The notes below the pieces were generated by a model, which saw only the letters and a program-made list of their open reading frames with translations, was not told where the DNA came from and made no database searches. DNA of 64,000 nt from JAXGPX01 sp040766745 (GTDB lineage: Bacteria; Bacillota; Sulfobacillia; Fermentithermobacillales; Fermentithermobacillaceae), in NCBI GenBank assembly GCA_040766745.1, contig JAXGPX010000002.1, positions 124,001 to 188,000 on the forward strand, written 5' to 3'. Each line of letters starts with the position of its first letter. Position 1 is the stretch's first letter. Made by a program: the position numbers and the translations under genes. Shown piece after piece: positions 8,151 to 16,644 of the stretch.

Positions 8151-8932
8151 TTAGTTTGCACGAAATACTGTGTGGTATTTTTGGTTGTTAATCTCTTCTT
8201 TTCGCTTTATCACTTCTTCTAAGTCAATATCATAACAATTTGCTATTGCCAAGGCATAACGTGCCTTGAGGATACAAAAAGGATGTCCTATCCCTCTGGT
8301 CCCCCTTGGCGGCGGGGTATAATTCAGACCAGTGATTAGTTTGTCCATAAGCCGTTGATTGTCGCTATATGCCATGAGTATACACTGGTTATCCGGCTCA
8401 TCATAATCTGCGACCTTTCCAATCGGTATAAATCCTGCTTTGAGCCAGCAGGCAACGGAGCGTCCGTTTTCTTCACCCGGATCAGCGCAAACAACGGTCG
8501 CTCCAAGCATATGTATCAGATAATCCGACATTGCTTTCACGACCCTTGTGCCGATTCCCTTGCCCCATAATTCGGAGTAGGCTATAAATAGATCCATTCC
8601 GTAACCGCCTTTTAGCGGATGAAAGTAACCTGCTTATTAAAACGATAAGATTCTTCATCCAGCGGGTAGAACTGAATGTGGCCAATCGCTCTGCCGTCTT
8701 GCTCTACAATGCACGGTATAAGTTTTTCGTGAGTAAAATCTGCAAAAAACGCCTCCTCGATCTTCTGCGCATCCCAAGGTATTTCTTCTTTCCAAGCGAC
8801 GGTTATGACGCCATTGGGGTCGGTGAGCCAATTCAGCAACAGAGCTCTGTCATCGCCATTATCACGCATCCGTCTTACAGAAAGCGATCCCGTTATGAAC
8901 ATTGCATCTGAATTTTCATTGCTCTCTTGCAT
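8151..8932 (-). pseudogene. Frameshifted AAC(6')-type GNAT acetyltransferase with an extra C-terminal segment
   Basis: Two adjacent minus-strand frames together make one acetyltransferase. The first (8612-8932) has SLSVRRMRDNGDDRALLLNW and a GHIQFYPLDEES core; the second (8151-8597) continues with GMDLFIAYSELWGKGIGTR, the acetyl-CoA binding motif A, then ATVVCADPGEENGRSVACW. Between them the sequence reaches TAA at about 8613 while the resumed frame is shifted by one, consistent with a single-base deletion near 8610-8620. The order of motifs resembles aminoglycoside 6'-N-acetyltransferases. After the GNAT domain about 65 further residues (PPPRGTRGIGHPF...) form a domain I do not recognise. 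Unless a frameshift rescues it, the gene is inactive. Confidence 0.75.
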
Positions 8933-8953
8933 CCCATTGCCTCAAAACTAGAA

Positions 8954-8981
8954 CGCCATACAGACTGAAACAGCGTCTCTA
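8954..8981 (+). repeat. Short second fragment matching the istB gene
   Basis: GCCATACAGACTGAAACAGC and the next bases match the istB remnant around 11463-11493, except for a missing TCA and one substitution. The match is only about 28 bases, so it is weaker evidence than the 75-bp piece, but the same source gene and same orientation make chance unlikely. Confidence 0.5.
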
Positions 8982-9061
8982 GCATGTCTTAGACTGTGGT
9001 TGCCTTGTTCGCTTTATCGGGTGATTCGAATTACTAATCGTTTACGGATTATACCCACAGG

Positions 9062-9418
9062 CTATCCTCTAAATGCTATGGCATCAAGTTGAAAAAGAAG
9101 CCCGTCTTGTCCGCCAGAATGAGCAAACTCTGTTTGCAATGATTTTCGTGCTGGATATTTGCCTCTAAATCTCTCTTTAACAACCTCTTCCATCACAGGT
9201 ATATTCCAGATATCTCTAAATAAGCAATCAATCTTTACGACTGATTCTAAAGTTAACCCGATCGATTTCAGCCGTTGATTCAAATGGTCAAATGCACCAT
9301 TAATCTGATTTTCAATAGGCTGACCGATGTTGCCTACACAATAACTTATGAAAACGAAATCTCCAGCCTCAACAATTCCAGAATGTGCCCATTCCTGATA
9401 CAGGTTGCTATGTCCTTG
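9062..9418 (-). pseudogene. RidA (YjgF/UK114) family protein lacking a recognisable start
   Basis: The open frame of about 119 codons reads like a RidA-family protein: an N-terminal EWAHSGIVEAGDFVF segment, a middle QINGAFDHLNQRLKSIGL helix, and VVKIDCLFRDIWNIPVMEEV followed by YPARKSLQTEF and a final LDAIAF strand. RidA proteins are small trimeric enamine/imine deaminases that remove reactive 2-aminoacrylate-type products. Upstream in frame there is a TAA at 9419-9421 and no ATG or GTG; only CTG near 9403 or an internal TTG at 9283 is available. It may have lost its first codons or be translated from a rare start. It stands alone. Confidence 0.6.
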
Positions 9419-9582
9419 TTATGTTTTTCGCTGAGCTCGTCGCAGCCATCTTCGTTCAAAAACGATCTTAACCGAACAATAATGGAATATTGCAGTCGGC
9501 TTGCCCCTTAACGGCCGACCCGCAACACGGTATAACACGAAAACCTTTCGTAACAAACGGTTTTGGAAATTCATGGTTTTGC

Positions 9583-10335
9583 TCATAATGGGCAGTCCTG
9601 TTTATCAGGCAACTTGGTCCATAAGTAGACTGCATAGGTAATCATGGTCGACGATTGAATGACTATCAAAACAATTTCTATCGTTCCTTGAATTAGTGCA
9701 ATCCAATTAATAAAGTCATATAGCATATGCCATATAATTACAGGTATAATGCTTTTTGTCAACATCACAATTTCCGAAGCGACAATACCAAATAGCAATG
9801 CGTTAATCATGGTAAGTGCAACCATGAAGATTCCTGCTCCTGAAAATGCTTGAGAAGCATGCACAGCTGCAAAGAACACAGAACACAAGATGACTGTTTG
9901 TTTGATTGTAAAACAAGTCCTCAGCTTTCTCAGTATAATTCCCCTGAAATAAAGTTCTTCTGATAATCCAATCGCGATCGTGAAAAATGCCAATGCCATA
10001 ATAGTATGTATGTCATCATTTATTCCGTAAAAGAGAAAACCTATTTTTGCTGCAATTACCGGTACAAAATACAATACTGTTTTTCCACTGCCTTTTTCAA
10101 TTCCGATAAAACCGATTTGGGCGGGTTTCATATTTGTAATCCACATAAAGATTGCAGGTATTGAGATGGATAACATCATAAAGACACCTTGCAGACAGTA
10201 ACTGTGTATGGCGTCCATATCATTCATAACTACAATCACGCCGGATGCTACGGGAAAAATCATCAAAACAATCGAGAATATCAGGGAACTTGCCATCGCT
10301 CTTAATTCGGCATTTTTCCCTTTTTCATCTACCAT
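9583..10335 (-). CDS. CPBP family intramembrane metalloprotease (second copy)
   Basis: 250 residues, mostly membrane-embedded. Motifs are more canonical than in the copy at 5.7 kb: EELYFR (about 126-131), FFAAVHAS with the second-motif histidine, and IIWHMLYDFIN with the third-motif histidine. The two CPBP proteins are not close duplicates, as their hydrophobic segments and N-termini differ clearly, so they arrived or diverged separately. The ATG follows GGGAG by 6 bases. Likely roles are processing of peptides or immunity to them at the membrane; the partner is unknown. No operon neighbour. Confidence 0.8.
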   Translation of the reverse strand: MVDEKGKNAELRAMASSLIFSIVLMIFPVASGVIVVMNDMDAIHSYCLQGVFMMLSISIPAIFMWITNMKPAQIGFIGIEKGSGKTVLYFVPVIAAKIGFLFYGINDDIHTIMALAFFTIAIGLSEELYFRGIILRKLRTCFTIKQTVILCSVFFAAVHASQAFSGAGIFMVALTMINALLFGIVASEIVMLTKSIIPVIIWHMLYDFINWIALIQGTIEIVLIVIQSSTMITYAVYLWTKLPDKQDCPL

Positions 10336-10677
10336 TTTTATCTCCCATTATATAAATAGTTGCACTTCAAATTGTCGGGCTTGTCTTGAAACAGTAACGC
10401 CATCTCCAGGCGAAAAATAGTGTGCATCCAATTCCGATTGTACTGTCTCGCCCCTTGTTATTGCAATGAAGGAATTCTGAACGCCAGGCGTGGCGCACCA
10501 CAAAGGCGGCCCCTCTTGATGAACAGTCGCCTACACCGTGTGCCGATGGTGGCATTTGCTCAGAAGGCAGCCCCGATACGATGCGCAAGAACAGGAGGGC
10601 AATGCAACCTGACAGAGTCAAGATTAACCGTCAAGGAGGGCTGGGGTAAGCATGTTACCCAGGAACAACAGCCTTTC
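10336..10677. other. Gene-free stretch of about 340 bases before the IS21 remnant
   Basis: I see no convincing coding frame here. Two overlapping open frames on opposite strands (about 84-89 codons) lack Shine-Dalgarno sites and protein-like composition. No hairpin terminator, tRNA or repeat was recognised. It may contain more decayed IS or integron-like sequence that cannot be identified by eye. Confidence 0.4.
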
Positions 10678-11018
10678 AGACACTCTTAAGTGCCCACTAT
10701 GCATTCGAAAAGCGTTTTCTGCAATATTGGTAAGGGTAATGAAAAAGGTTTGTAGAAAACCTGGTGTGTTTCGCCCGTAACAATACTTTATTACCGGTTC
10801 CCAAAGTCGATAGTTGGGATGATATCAACCGTGAAATCACCACTTACTGCAAACAGTATCTTGAACATCAGGTTTGGGGAAAAGAGTCTAATGTTGGCCA
10901 AATGCTTGCCAAGGAACGGCTAGCACTTACGCCACTACCGGCCACTGCCCTGGAATGTGGTGTAGTCCGTGAAACCAAAGTGAACAGCATGTCGTTGGTC
11001 CGGTTTGACAACAATTCC
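10678..11018 (+). pseudogene. istA: istA remnant (IS21 transposase C-terminal part)
   Basis: The peptide VENLVCFARNNTLLPVPKVD, then WGKESNVGQMLAKER and VNSMSLVRFD, follows the C-terminal half of IstA transposases. Homology continues upstream in other frames (LLSAHYAFEKRF, then CNIGKGNEKGL), showing at least two frameshifts near 10714 and 10753. The N-terminal HTH and the catalytic DDE core are missing. The copy stops after RFDNN, where the sequence changes to istB. Confidence 0.75.
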
Positions 11019-11026
11019 CACTCGGG

Positions 11027-11566
11027 CAGCTTGCTGACTGTAGCTTTATCGAAAGAAAAGAAGGAGTGGTATGCATCGGCCCCCCAGGAACCGGGAAAAC
11101 CCACACAGCAATTGGCCTGGGCCTACAAGCGTGTCAGAAAGGATACAACGTCAGATTCTACACTGCTGCCGGCTTAGTTAATGAACTCCTGGAAGCCCAG
11201 AACCAGCACCGTCTTTCCAAACTGGAAAAGTATCTGTCAAAGATTCACCTTCTAATCCTTGACGAATTGTCATACCTGACTTTCTCAAGACCCAGTGCTG
11301 AACTACTATTCCAGGTGTTATCTGCAAGAAATGAGACGTCCAGCGTAATCATTACCACTAACTTGGAGTTTTCTCGGTGGACGGAGATTTTTGGGGACAA
11401 CATGCTGACGGCCGCCGTAGTGGACCGGGTAGTTCATCGCTCTCACATTATCGATACTAATGGGCCATCATACAGACTGAAACAGCGTTTCTACACGATA
11501 AATCCGGTAACCGACAACGAAGCAATCCCAAGGAAGAAGGCAAGAATTAAGATCTGTAGGAGTTAA
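11027..11566 (+). pseudogene. istB: istB remnant (IS21 ATPase subunit, N-terminus deleted)
   Basis: The frame from about 11027 gives LADCSFIERKEGVV followed by Walker A GPPGTGKTHTAIGLG, Walker B LLILDELSYL, a sensor-like VIITTNLEFSRW and the C-terminal VVDRVVHRSHIID region. IstB is the AAA+ helper of IS21 transposition, normally about 250 residues with some 100 residues ahead of Walker A. Here only about 15 homologous residues precede it, so the N-terminal domain was lost in the deletion that joined it to istA. The P-loop part itself is intact. Confidence 0.8.
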
Positions 11567-11767
11567 GCCATCAACATAAATTCAATGAGGTGGATCACTT
11601 TTGACTGTCATAAATGGCTCACTTTCTAAGTGTCATAGTGGCTCAATTTCTAATTGACATTCGCAAACCTATTTCAACTCTGGTGCCAATGCGTGTGGAA
11701 TATATTACAGGTTCTTTGACAAATAGGAAGTTGTCTGCTTCATATTAATGCTCATTTTGTGAACGCA

Positions 11768-12586
11768 CTATATTATACCTTTCAAACTGAGCAACTCAGG
11801 ATTAACATCCATTCCACCAACAGTAAAGCCTTCACTTTTATCATATTCACCATGACAATCACATCCAGCGGTTATACATAAGTTGTTTCGATTACAGAAC
11901 TCAACAGAATGCTTTACCGCATCTAGGGAATGAGAGGGGTAATAGCACTCAATGCCTTGTATTCCGCAATCCAACATGGATTTTAATACATTCTCATATT
12001 TATCTGGATTTTTATTGTAGATATACCCTGGATGAGCTAAAATTGGCACGCCGCCGGCAGACTTTACAATCTCGCAAACATCCGATAATTGAAACGTTCT
12101 GGGATCCGGTATGAAATATTTTCCAAAGAAATAGGACGCTTCTTCATACGTTTTGGCCACGCGCTTTTCAACAGCGTAATGGATGTATTTCCATCCTCCT
12201 TTTATTGGAGAATTATAATTACGATAGTCTTTAAGTGACATCTGTGGATAATCACGGCTCATAGCTGTTACAATGTTCTCACATTCGGCTTCTGATTTGT
12301 CGTGCTGCGAACGAATAACTTCCATGATTTGAGAATCTTCTCTATTGAAGTTATATGCTAAAACATGAAAGTTCTCATCTTCCCAATTGGCATCTAATTC
12401 TACACCTAACACAGCCTTTATGTTGTTCGACTTACAGGCTGAAAGTAATGCATCGTAAGCATCAATAGTGTAGTGATCACAGATAGACAAGATGGAAACC
12501 TCTCTCTTCATTGCTGCCTGAACAATTTCCATTGGATGCTGCGAGCCATCAGAAAAAAGAGAATGAATATGTAAATCCACGCGCAT
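11768..12586 (-). CDS. PHP-domain metal-dependent phosphoesterase
   Basis: 272 residues with the full set of PHP metal ligands: HIHSLFSDG (H6, H8 and D13), ICDHYTID, GVELD, a mid-protein histidine region, AHPG and GCDCHG near the C-terminus. Such stand-alone PHP proteins (TrpH/RNase AM or polymerase-exonuclease-like) hydrolyse phosphoesters, often 3',5'-bisnucleotides or RNA 5' ends, with three metal ions. The exact substrate is not shown. The ATG follows AGGGGGTAAGGAT. It begins 19 bases after the end of rlmD on the same strand, so it is probably the last gene of that unit. Confidence 0.8.
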   Translation of the reverse strand: MRVDLHIHSLFSDGSQHPMEIVQAAMKREVSILSICDHYTIDAYDALLSACKSNNIKAVLGVELDANWEDENFHVLAYNFNREDSQIMEVIRSQHDKSEAECENIVTAMSRDYPQMSLKDYRNYNSPIKGGWKYIHYAVEKRVAKTYEEASYFFGKYFIPDPRTFQLSDVCEIVKSAGGVPILAHPGYIYNKNPDKYENVLKSMLDCGIQGIECYYPSHSLDAVKHSVEFCNRNNLCITAGCDCHGEYDKSEGFTVGGMDVNPELLSLKGII

Positions 12587-12605
12587 ATCCTTACCCCCTA
12601 GTCAC

Positions 12606-14039
12606 TCACTCTTTTACCCTTGTTATCAAGACAACGCACTCCACATGCGGCGTCATTGGAAACATATCCAAGGGCTGGCACTTAACTGCCTTCCATCCGT
12701 GGTTTTTGAGGAAAATCAAATCCCGGGCAAGAGTAGCCGGGTTACAGGATACATATACAATACTTCGGGGGTTAAGGTTCACAACAGCAGCAAGGGCACC
12801 TTCTTCAGCGCCACCCCTGGGAGGGTCAAGTATCACTACATCAGGCTTGGGGTACTTGTTATGCAGCCCGGGCAACACCCTTTCGGCCTTACCAGACACA
12901 AATCCCACGTTCTCTATCCCATTGTCTCTGGCGTTCTTCCAGGCATCCTTTATGGCAGCATCAACATCCTCAACGCCGACGGCGAACGATGCCCGAAGCG
13001 CAGCGAACAAGGTTATGGTGCCAATACCGCAGTAAATATCATATACCACATCGCCAGGTTCAACCTGAGCCCATGAAAGGGCGGCCTTGTAAAGGTTCAC
13101 TGCCTGGTCCGAGTTTACCTGGTAAAAAGACCGTGGAGAAATTCTGAACGTAAGCCGCCCAAGATCGCCTTGCCCACGGGCCTCTGAGCCATCACGTCCG
13201 GAACACCTGTGCCCGGGTTCTCCTGAACCCAAGACATCCTGAATGTACATCCGCCCTGCCAACAGACGGTCCTTATCACCCATTATCACATTGGTAACTC
13301 TGGTATTTACGTTCAAAGCTACACTCTTCAGATTATCTACCGAATCCATGAGTTCCAGAGCCATAGCCTTTTCGCCGGAAAGCCTGTGAACACTGGATAC
13401 CAACACCGCCATACATTCGCCGGTGCCCGGCGCAACCCTGGCTACAAGATGACGTACCTCGCCCCGACCTGTTTTCTCATCGTACACCTTGTACTTTCGC
13501 TTCCTTACCTGCTCCAGCATGCCTATGACAACATTCCTGGCAGCAGGGTGCTCCAAAGGGCAGCCTTCAGATGGAACAACTCTGTGTGTATAAGGTTCAT
13601 AAAATCCTGCAATGACCTGGCCTTTCCGAACAGCCAGCGGTACTTCTACTTTGTTGCGATATTCAAACACCTTGGGCGAAGGAATACATGGCAGAACCTC
13701 ACAGTCAGATATCCTGGCCACTCTCCACAAAGTCTCTTTCACAATCCGGGCTTTCCACTCAAGTTGGAGTTCATAATCAATATGCTGCCAGGTACACCCT
13801 CCGCACCTAGACGCCACCGGACAGGTTTCCGCTATACGCCCAGGGCCATGTTCCAAAAAGCCCGTAACCCGCCCGCGAACAAAATTCTTCTTTCGTTCAA
13901 CCAAAGAACACTCAACTAGATCGCCTGGCAATGTTCCAGGAACAAATACAACAAGGCCCTCATCGGGCCCTGATAAAACCTTCCCTGTTCCTTCGCCCCT
14001 GTGATTAAGTCCGGTAATCTGAACTCGATACGTGCCCAT
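12606..14039 (-). CDS. rlmD: 23S rRNA (uracil-5-)-methyltransferase, RlmD/RumA family
   Basis: 477 residues. An N-terminal TRAM domain (about 1-60, LNHRGEGTGKV...) is followed by the [4Fe-4S] cysteines C73, C79 and C82 (ETCPVASRCGGC) with a fourth in SEGCPL near 165. The C-terminal Rossmann methyltransferase has DIYCGIGTITL and the catalytic-cysteine motif VSCNPATLARDL near the end. The family makes m5U in 23S rRNA; whether this one modifies U747, U1939 or both (as RlmCD does in Bacillus) cannot be decided. Start is the ATG at 14039. It starts the minus-strand pair rlmD-PHP. Confidence 0.9.
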   Translation of the reverse strand: MGTYRVQITGLNHRGEGTGKVLSGPDEGLVVFVPGTLPGDLVECSLVERKKNFVRGRVTGFLEHGPGRIAETCPVASRCGGCTWQHIDYELQLEWKARIVKETLWRVARISDCEVLPCIPSPKVFEYRNKVEVPLAVRKGQVIAGFYEPYTHRVVPSEGCPLEHPAARNVVIGMLEQVRKRKYKVYDEKTGRGEVRHLVARVAPGTGECMAVLVSSVHRLSGEKAMALELMDSVDNLKSVALNVNTRVTNVIMGDKDRLLAGRMYIQDVLGSGEPGHRCSGRDGSEARGQGDLGRLTFRISPRSFYQVNSDQAVNLYKAALSWAQVEPGDVVYDIYCGIGTITLFAALRASFAVGVEDVDAAIKDAWKNARDNGIENVGFVSGKAERVLPGLHNKYPKPDVVILDPPRGGAEEGALAAVVNLNPRSIVYVSCNPATLARDLIFLKNHGWKAVKCQPLDMFPMTPHVECVVLITRVKE

Positions 14040-14206
14040 ATTGTCTTGTAAACGCCCTTTATCGACTGGTATTCATTCCAGAACTATTCCGGTGTCAACT
14101 CCCACACCAACCCGAAATCTCATTCGACATACATGAAACTAACTACTTGTGCGCATCAGAGCCAAAGGCACCTCATTCGGGTGCTGTTTCGCCGCCTTCT
14201 CCACTG

Positions 14207-15160
14207 TCACTCTGGATGTGGCTCCAAGTCGTCTCCAATTACTATAATCTCAGGCTGCAGTGAAACCTCAAAAGCCGCATACACCTTCTTCTGTACGATC
14301 TCCATAAGGGTTAGGACATCCTTTGCTGTAGCACCCCCGGAATTAACAATAAAGCCGGCATGTTTTGGGGACACCATGGCGCCTCCGTAGGAAAAACCTT
14401 TTAGCCCCAGGGATTCAATCATAGGGCCCACAAATTTCCCTCTGGGCCTCCTGAAAGCACTCCCGGCTGAGGGAAGATCCAGCGGTTGCTTCTCTTGCCG
14501 CTGGCTCAAATGTGCCATCATAACCTGATGAATCTGATTTCCGTCACCAGGCTCAAGAAGCATCTCAACGGTAAGAATCAGCAAATCATCCCTTGACAAA
14601 AACAGCGAATGCCGGTAGGAAAACTCAAGTTCATCCTGGGAAAGCCATTGTATCCGGCCATCAGGGGTTGCTACTTCTACCCTATTCACCAAAGAACCCA
14701 TGTCGCCCCCGTATGCCCCTGCATTCATAGTCACTGCTCCGCCCATACTCCCTGGAATTCCTACTGCAAACTCCAGGCCTGACAACTCAAAGCTTACAGC
14801 CGCTTCCACAAGCTTTGGAAGTAGAGTCCCAGAACTGATCATTAAACTCTTAGAGCCGTTTCTTTCAACGCCTGTAAACCCTGAGGCCAGTTTGACTATA
14901 CAGCCTCTAACTCCTCCATCCCTAACCAGAAGGTTAGTCCCATTTCCGATTATGTGGCAAGGCACCCTAAGTTCTCTGCACATTAACCAAGCCCTGATTG
15001 CGTCATCGCGGGTACCCGGGATAACGAGGAGGTCACATGGCCCGCCAATTCTAAAGGATGTATGGTTTGACATGGGTTCGGAGAAAAGCACCCGGGAGTT
15101 TGGCAACGAAGACGCAATTTCCTGATACGCCGCATTGGAATCACCGCTTCCGCCACCCAT
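14207..15160 (-). CDS. murB: UDP-N-acetylenolpyruvoylglucosamine reductase MurB
   Basis: Cytoplasmic FAD/NADPH enzyme that reduces UDP-GlcNAc-enolpyruvate to UDP-MurNAc in peptidoglycan synthesis. From the ATG at 15160, which has AGAGGAGG 7 bases upstream, it has 317 residues; a TTG/ATG-type frame to 15205 overlapping gatB lacks a ribosome site. FAD-binding features are NHTSFRIGG, GNGTNLLVRD, and GIPGSMGGAVTMNAGAYGG. SYRHS and the active-site serine in AGSAFRRP follow, and the C-terminal PEIIVIG strand closes domain 3. Its place directly after gatB suggests transcription with the gat operon. Confidence 0.93.
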   Translation of the reverse strand: MGGGSGDSNAAYQEIASSLPNSRVLFSEPMSNHTSFRIGGPCDLLVIPGTRDDAIRAWLMCRELRVPCHIIGNGTNLLVRDGGVRGCIVKLASGFTGVERNGSKSLMISSGTLLPKLVEAAVSFELSGLEFAVGIPGSMGGAVTMNAGAYGGDMGSLVNRVEVATPDGRIQWLSQDELEFSYRHSLFLSRDDLLILTVEMLLEPGDGNQIHQVMMAHLSQRQEKQPLDLPSAGSAFRRPRGKFVGPMIESLGLKGFSYGGAMVSPKHAGFIVNSGGATAKDVLTLMEIVQKKVYAAFEVSLQPEIIVIGDDLEPHPE

Positions 15161-15201
15161 GGCCGCCCCTCCTCTCTTCAACAATAGATTATGCTCTTTC
15201 G

Positions 15202-16644
15202 TCATGATAATAGTTTGTCTTTCAATATTATGTTGACCTTTGCAGGGTTAGCCTTTCCTTTGGTAAGTTTCATAACCTGTCCCACCAGAAAGCCAACGGC
15301 TTTTTCCTTACCCGCCTTAATTTCCTCTACTACCGAAGGGTGTCCGGCGATAACCCCGTCAATAACCTGAATAAGGCTTTCTTCGTCGGAAATCTGCTCT
15401 AATCCCTGCTCTTTCACTATTTTGCGCGGATCCTTCCCTGTCTCAATCATAATAACCAATATGTCTTTGGCGATCTTACCGCTAATGACTCCATTCTTGA
15501 TAAGATCAAGCATCGATACAAGGTATTCAGGACTAAGGGGTATGTTTTCGTACGGTATCCCCTTAGCCTTCATATACCCCAGAAGTTCTACCATAATCCA
15601 GTTAGACGCGGTCTTAGGTTCCGCGCCAAGAGAAACACATGTATCAAAATAATCTGCAAGGTACGGATCAGATGTAAGCACTCCGGCATCATATTCAGGA
15701 AGCCCGAGTTCTCCCACATAATAAGATACGATCTGGTGGGGAAGTTTGGGCATATCCCGTCTTACTTCCTCGACGAATTCCTCGGCCAGTTCCAATCCAG
15801 GCAAATCGGGATCAGGAAAATACCTGTAATCATCACTGGACTCCTTAATTCGAAGCACCCTGGTTACTTCCTCGGCCTCATCCCAGTTTCTGGTCTCCCT
15901 GACTATCTTTCCTCCACTTGCCAAAACATCTTTTTGCCTATCAAATTCGTAGGCCAGTGCACGGGCCACTGCCCGGAACGAACTCAGATTCTTCATCTCA
16001 CAAGGGGTCCCTAAAATCTCACTGTCTTTGGGTTTGACAGAGATATTGCAGTCAACCCTCATTGACCCCTCTTCCATTTTTACGTCAGAAACTCTGGCAA
16101 ATGCAAGAATTCTCTGCAGTTTCTCGAGATACTGCCTGGCTTCATCTGGAGACGATATGTCAGGCTCAGACACAATCTCGATCAAGGGCACACCTGATCT
16201 GTTAAAGTCTACAAGGGAATAGGAAGCCGTAGTTATCTGGTCTCCTGCATGCAACGACTTGCCCGCATCTTCTTCAATATGAACCCTGTTGATTCTGATT
16301 CTTTTCGGCGGGTTATCTATCTCGATATATCCGCGCTGGGCAAGGGGTTTGTCAAACTGTGACACCTGGTAGCCCTTTGGAAGGTCCGGATAGAAATAGT
16401 TCTTCCGGTCAAAACGGCTTGAAAGGTTAATGGTGCAGTTCAAGGCTATAGCCGCTCTCAGGGCCAGCCTGACTGCTTCCATGTTAGCCTGGGGCAAAGA
16501 ACCTGGTAACCCCAAGCAAGCAGGGCATATATTTGTATTGGGCGGATCCCCGAATCGAGATGAGCACCGGCAGAACATCTTGGTCCTGGTAGCTAACTCT
16601 ACGTGGACTTCCAACCCAACCATCATTTCATAACGGTCAGTCAA
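15202..16644 (-). CDS. gatB: Aspartyl/glutamyl-tRNA amidotransferase subunit B
   Basis: 480 residues. GatB binds the misacylated Glu-tRNA-Gln or Asp-tRNA-Asn and activates its side chain with ATP in the GatCAB complex. Seen are GLEVHVEL, the zinc-binding cysteines CRCSSRFG...CPACLGLPG, the HIEEDAGKSLH helix with metal ligands, and the DPDLP segment. The last 150 residues form the YqeY-like tail that embraces tRNA. The TTG at 16644 follows GGGAG by about 9 bases; it overlaps gatA by 8 bases. Presence of GatCAB implies that this organism makes Gln-tRNA (or Asn-tRNA) indirectly. Confidence 0.95.
   Translation of the reverse strand: MTDRYEMMVGLEVHVELATRTKMFCRCSSRFGDPPNTNICPACLGLPGSLPQANMEAVRLALRAAIALNCTINLSSRFDRKNYFYPDLPKGYQVSQFDKPLAQRGYIEIDNPPKRIRINRVHIEEDAGKSLHAGDQITTASYSLVDFNRSGVPLIEIVSEPDISSPDEARQYLEKLQRILAFARVSDVKMEEGSMRVDCNISVKPKDSEILGTPCEMKNLSSFRAVARALAYEFDRQKDVLASGGKIVRETRNWDEAEEVTRVLRIKESSDDYRYFPDPDLPGLELAEEFVEEVRRDMPKLPHQIVSYYVGELGLPEYDAGVLTSDPYLADYFDTCVSLGAEPKTASNWIMVELLGYMKAKGIPYENIPLSPEYLVSMLDLIKNGVISGKIAKDILVIMIETGKDPRKIVKEQGLEQISDEESLIQVIDGVIAGHPSVVEEIKAGKEKAVGFLVGQVMKLTKGKANPAKVNIILKDKLLS

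Larger units (their letters stand above)
10678..11659 (+). mobile_element. Internally deleted IS21-family element remnant
   Basis: The block has the C-terminal part of istA, fused at about 11016-11027 to istB lacking its N-terminus, and then an IS21-type right end. The right end, read inward from 11659, begins TGTCAATTAGAAATTGAGCC and is followed by two further related units ending GTGAGCCA and GTGATCCACC, the multiple terminal repeats typical of IS21. The left end and most of istA are gone, so it cannot transpose alone. Confidence 0.8.

Noticed and set aside
9480..9560. Integron attC-like sequence around GCCCCTTAACGGCC
   Set aside because: No paired core sites (RYYYAAC/GTTRRRY) with a symmetric stem could be found by eye.
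10420..10689. Open frames on both strands (84-90 codons) before the IS21 remnant
   Set aside because: No ribosome site, odd amino acid composition and no family resemblance; treated as non-coding.
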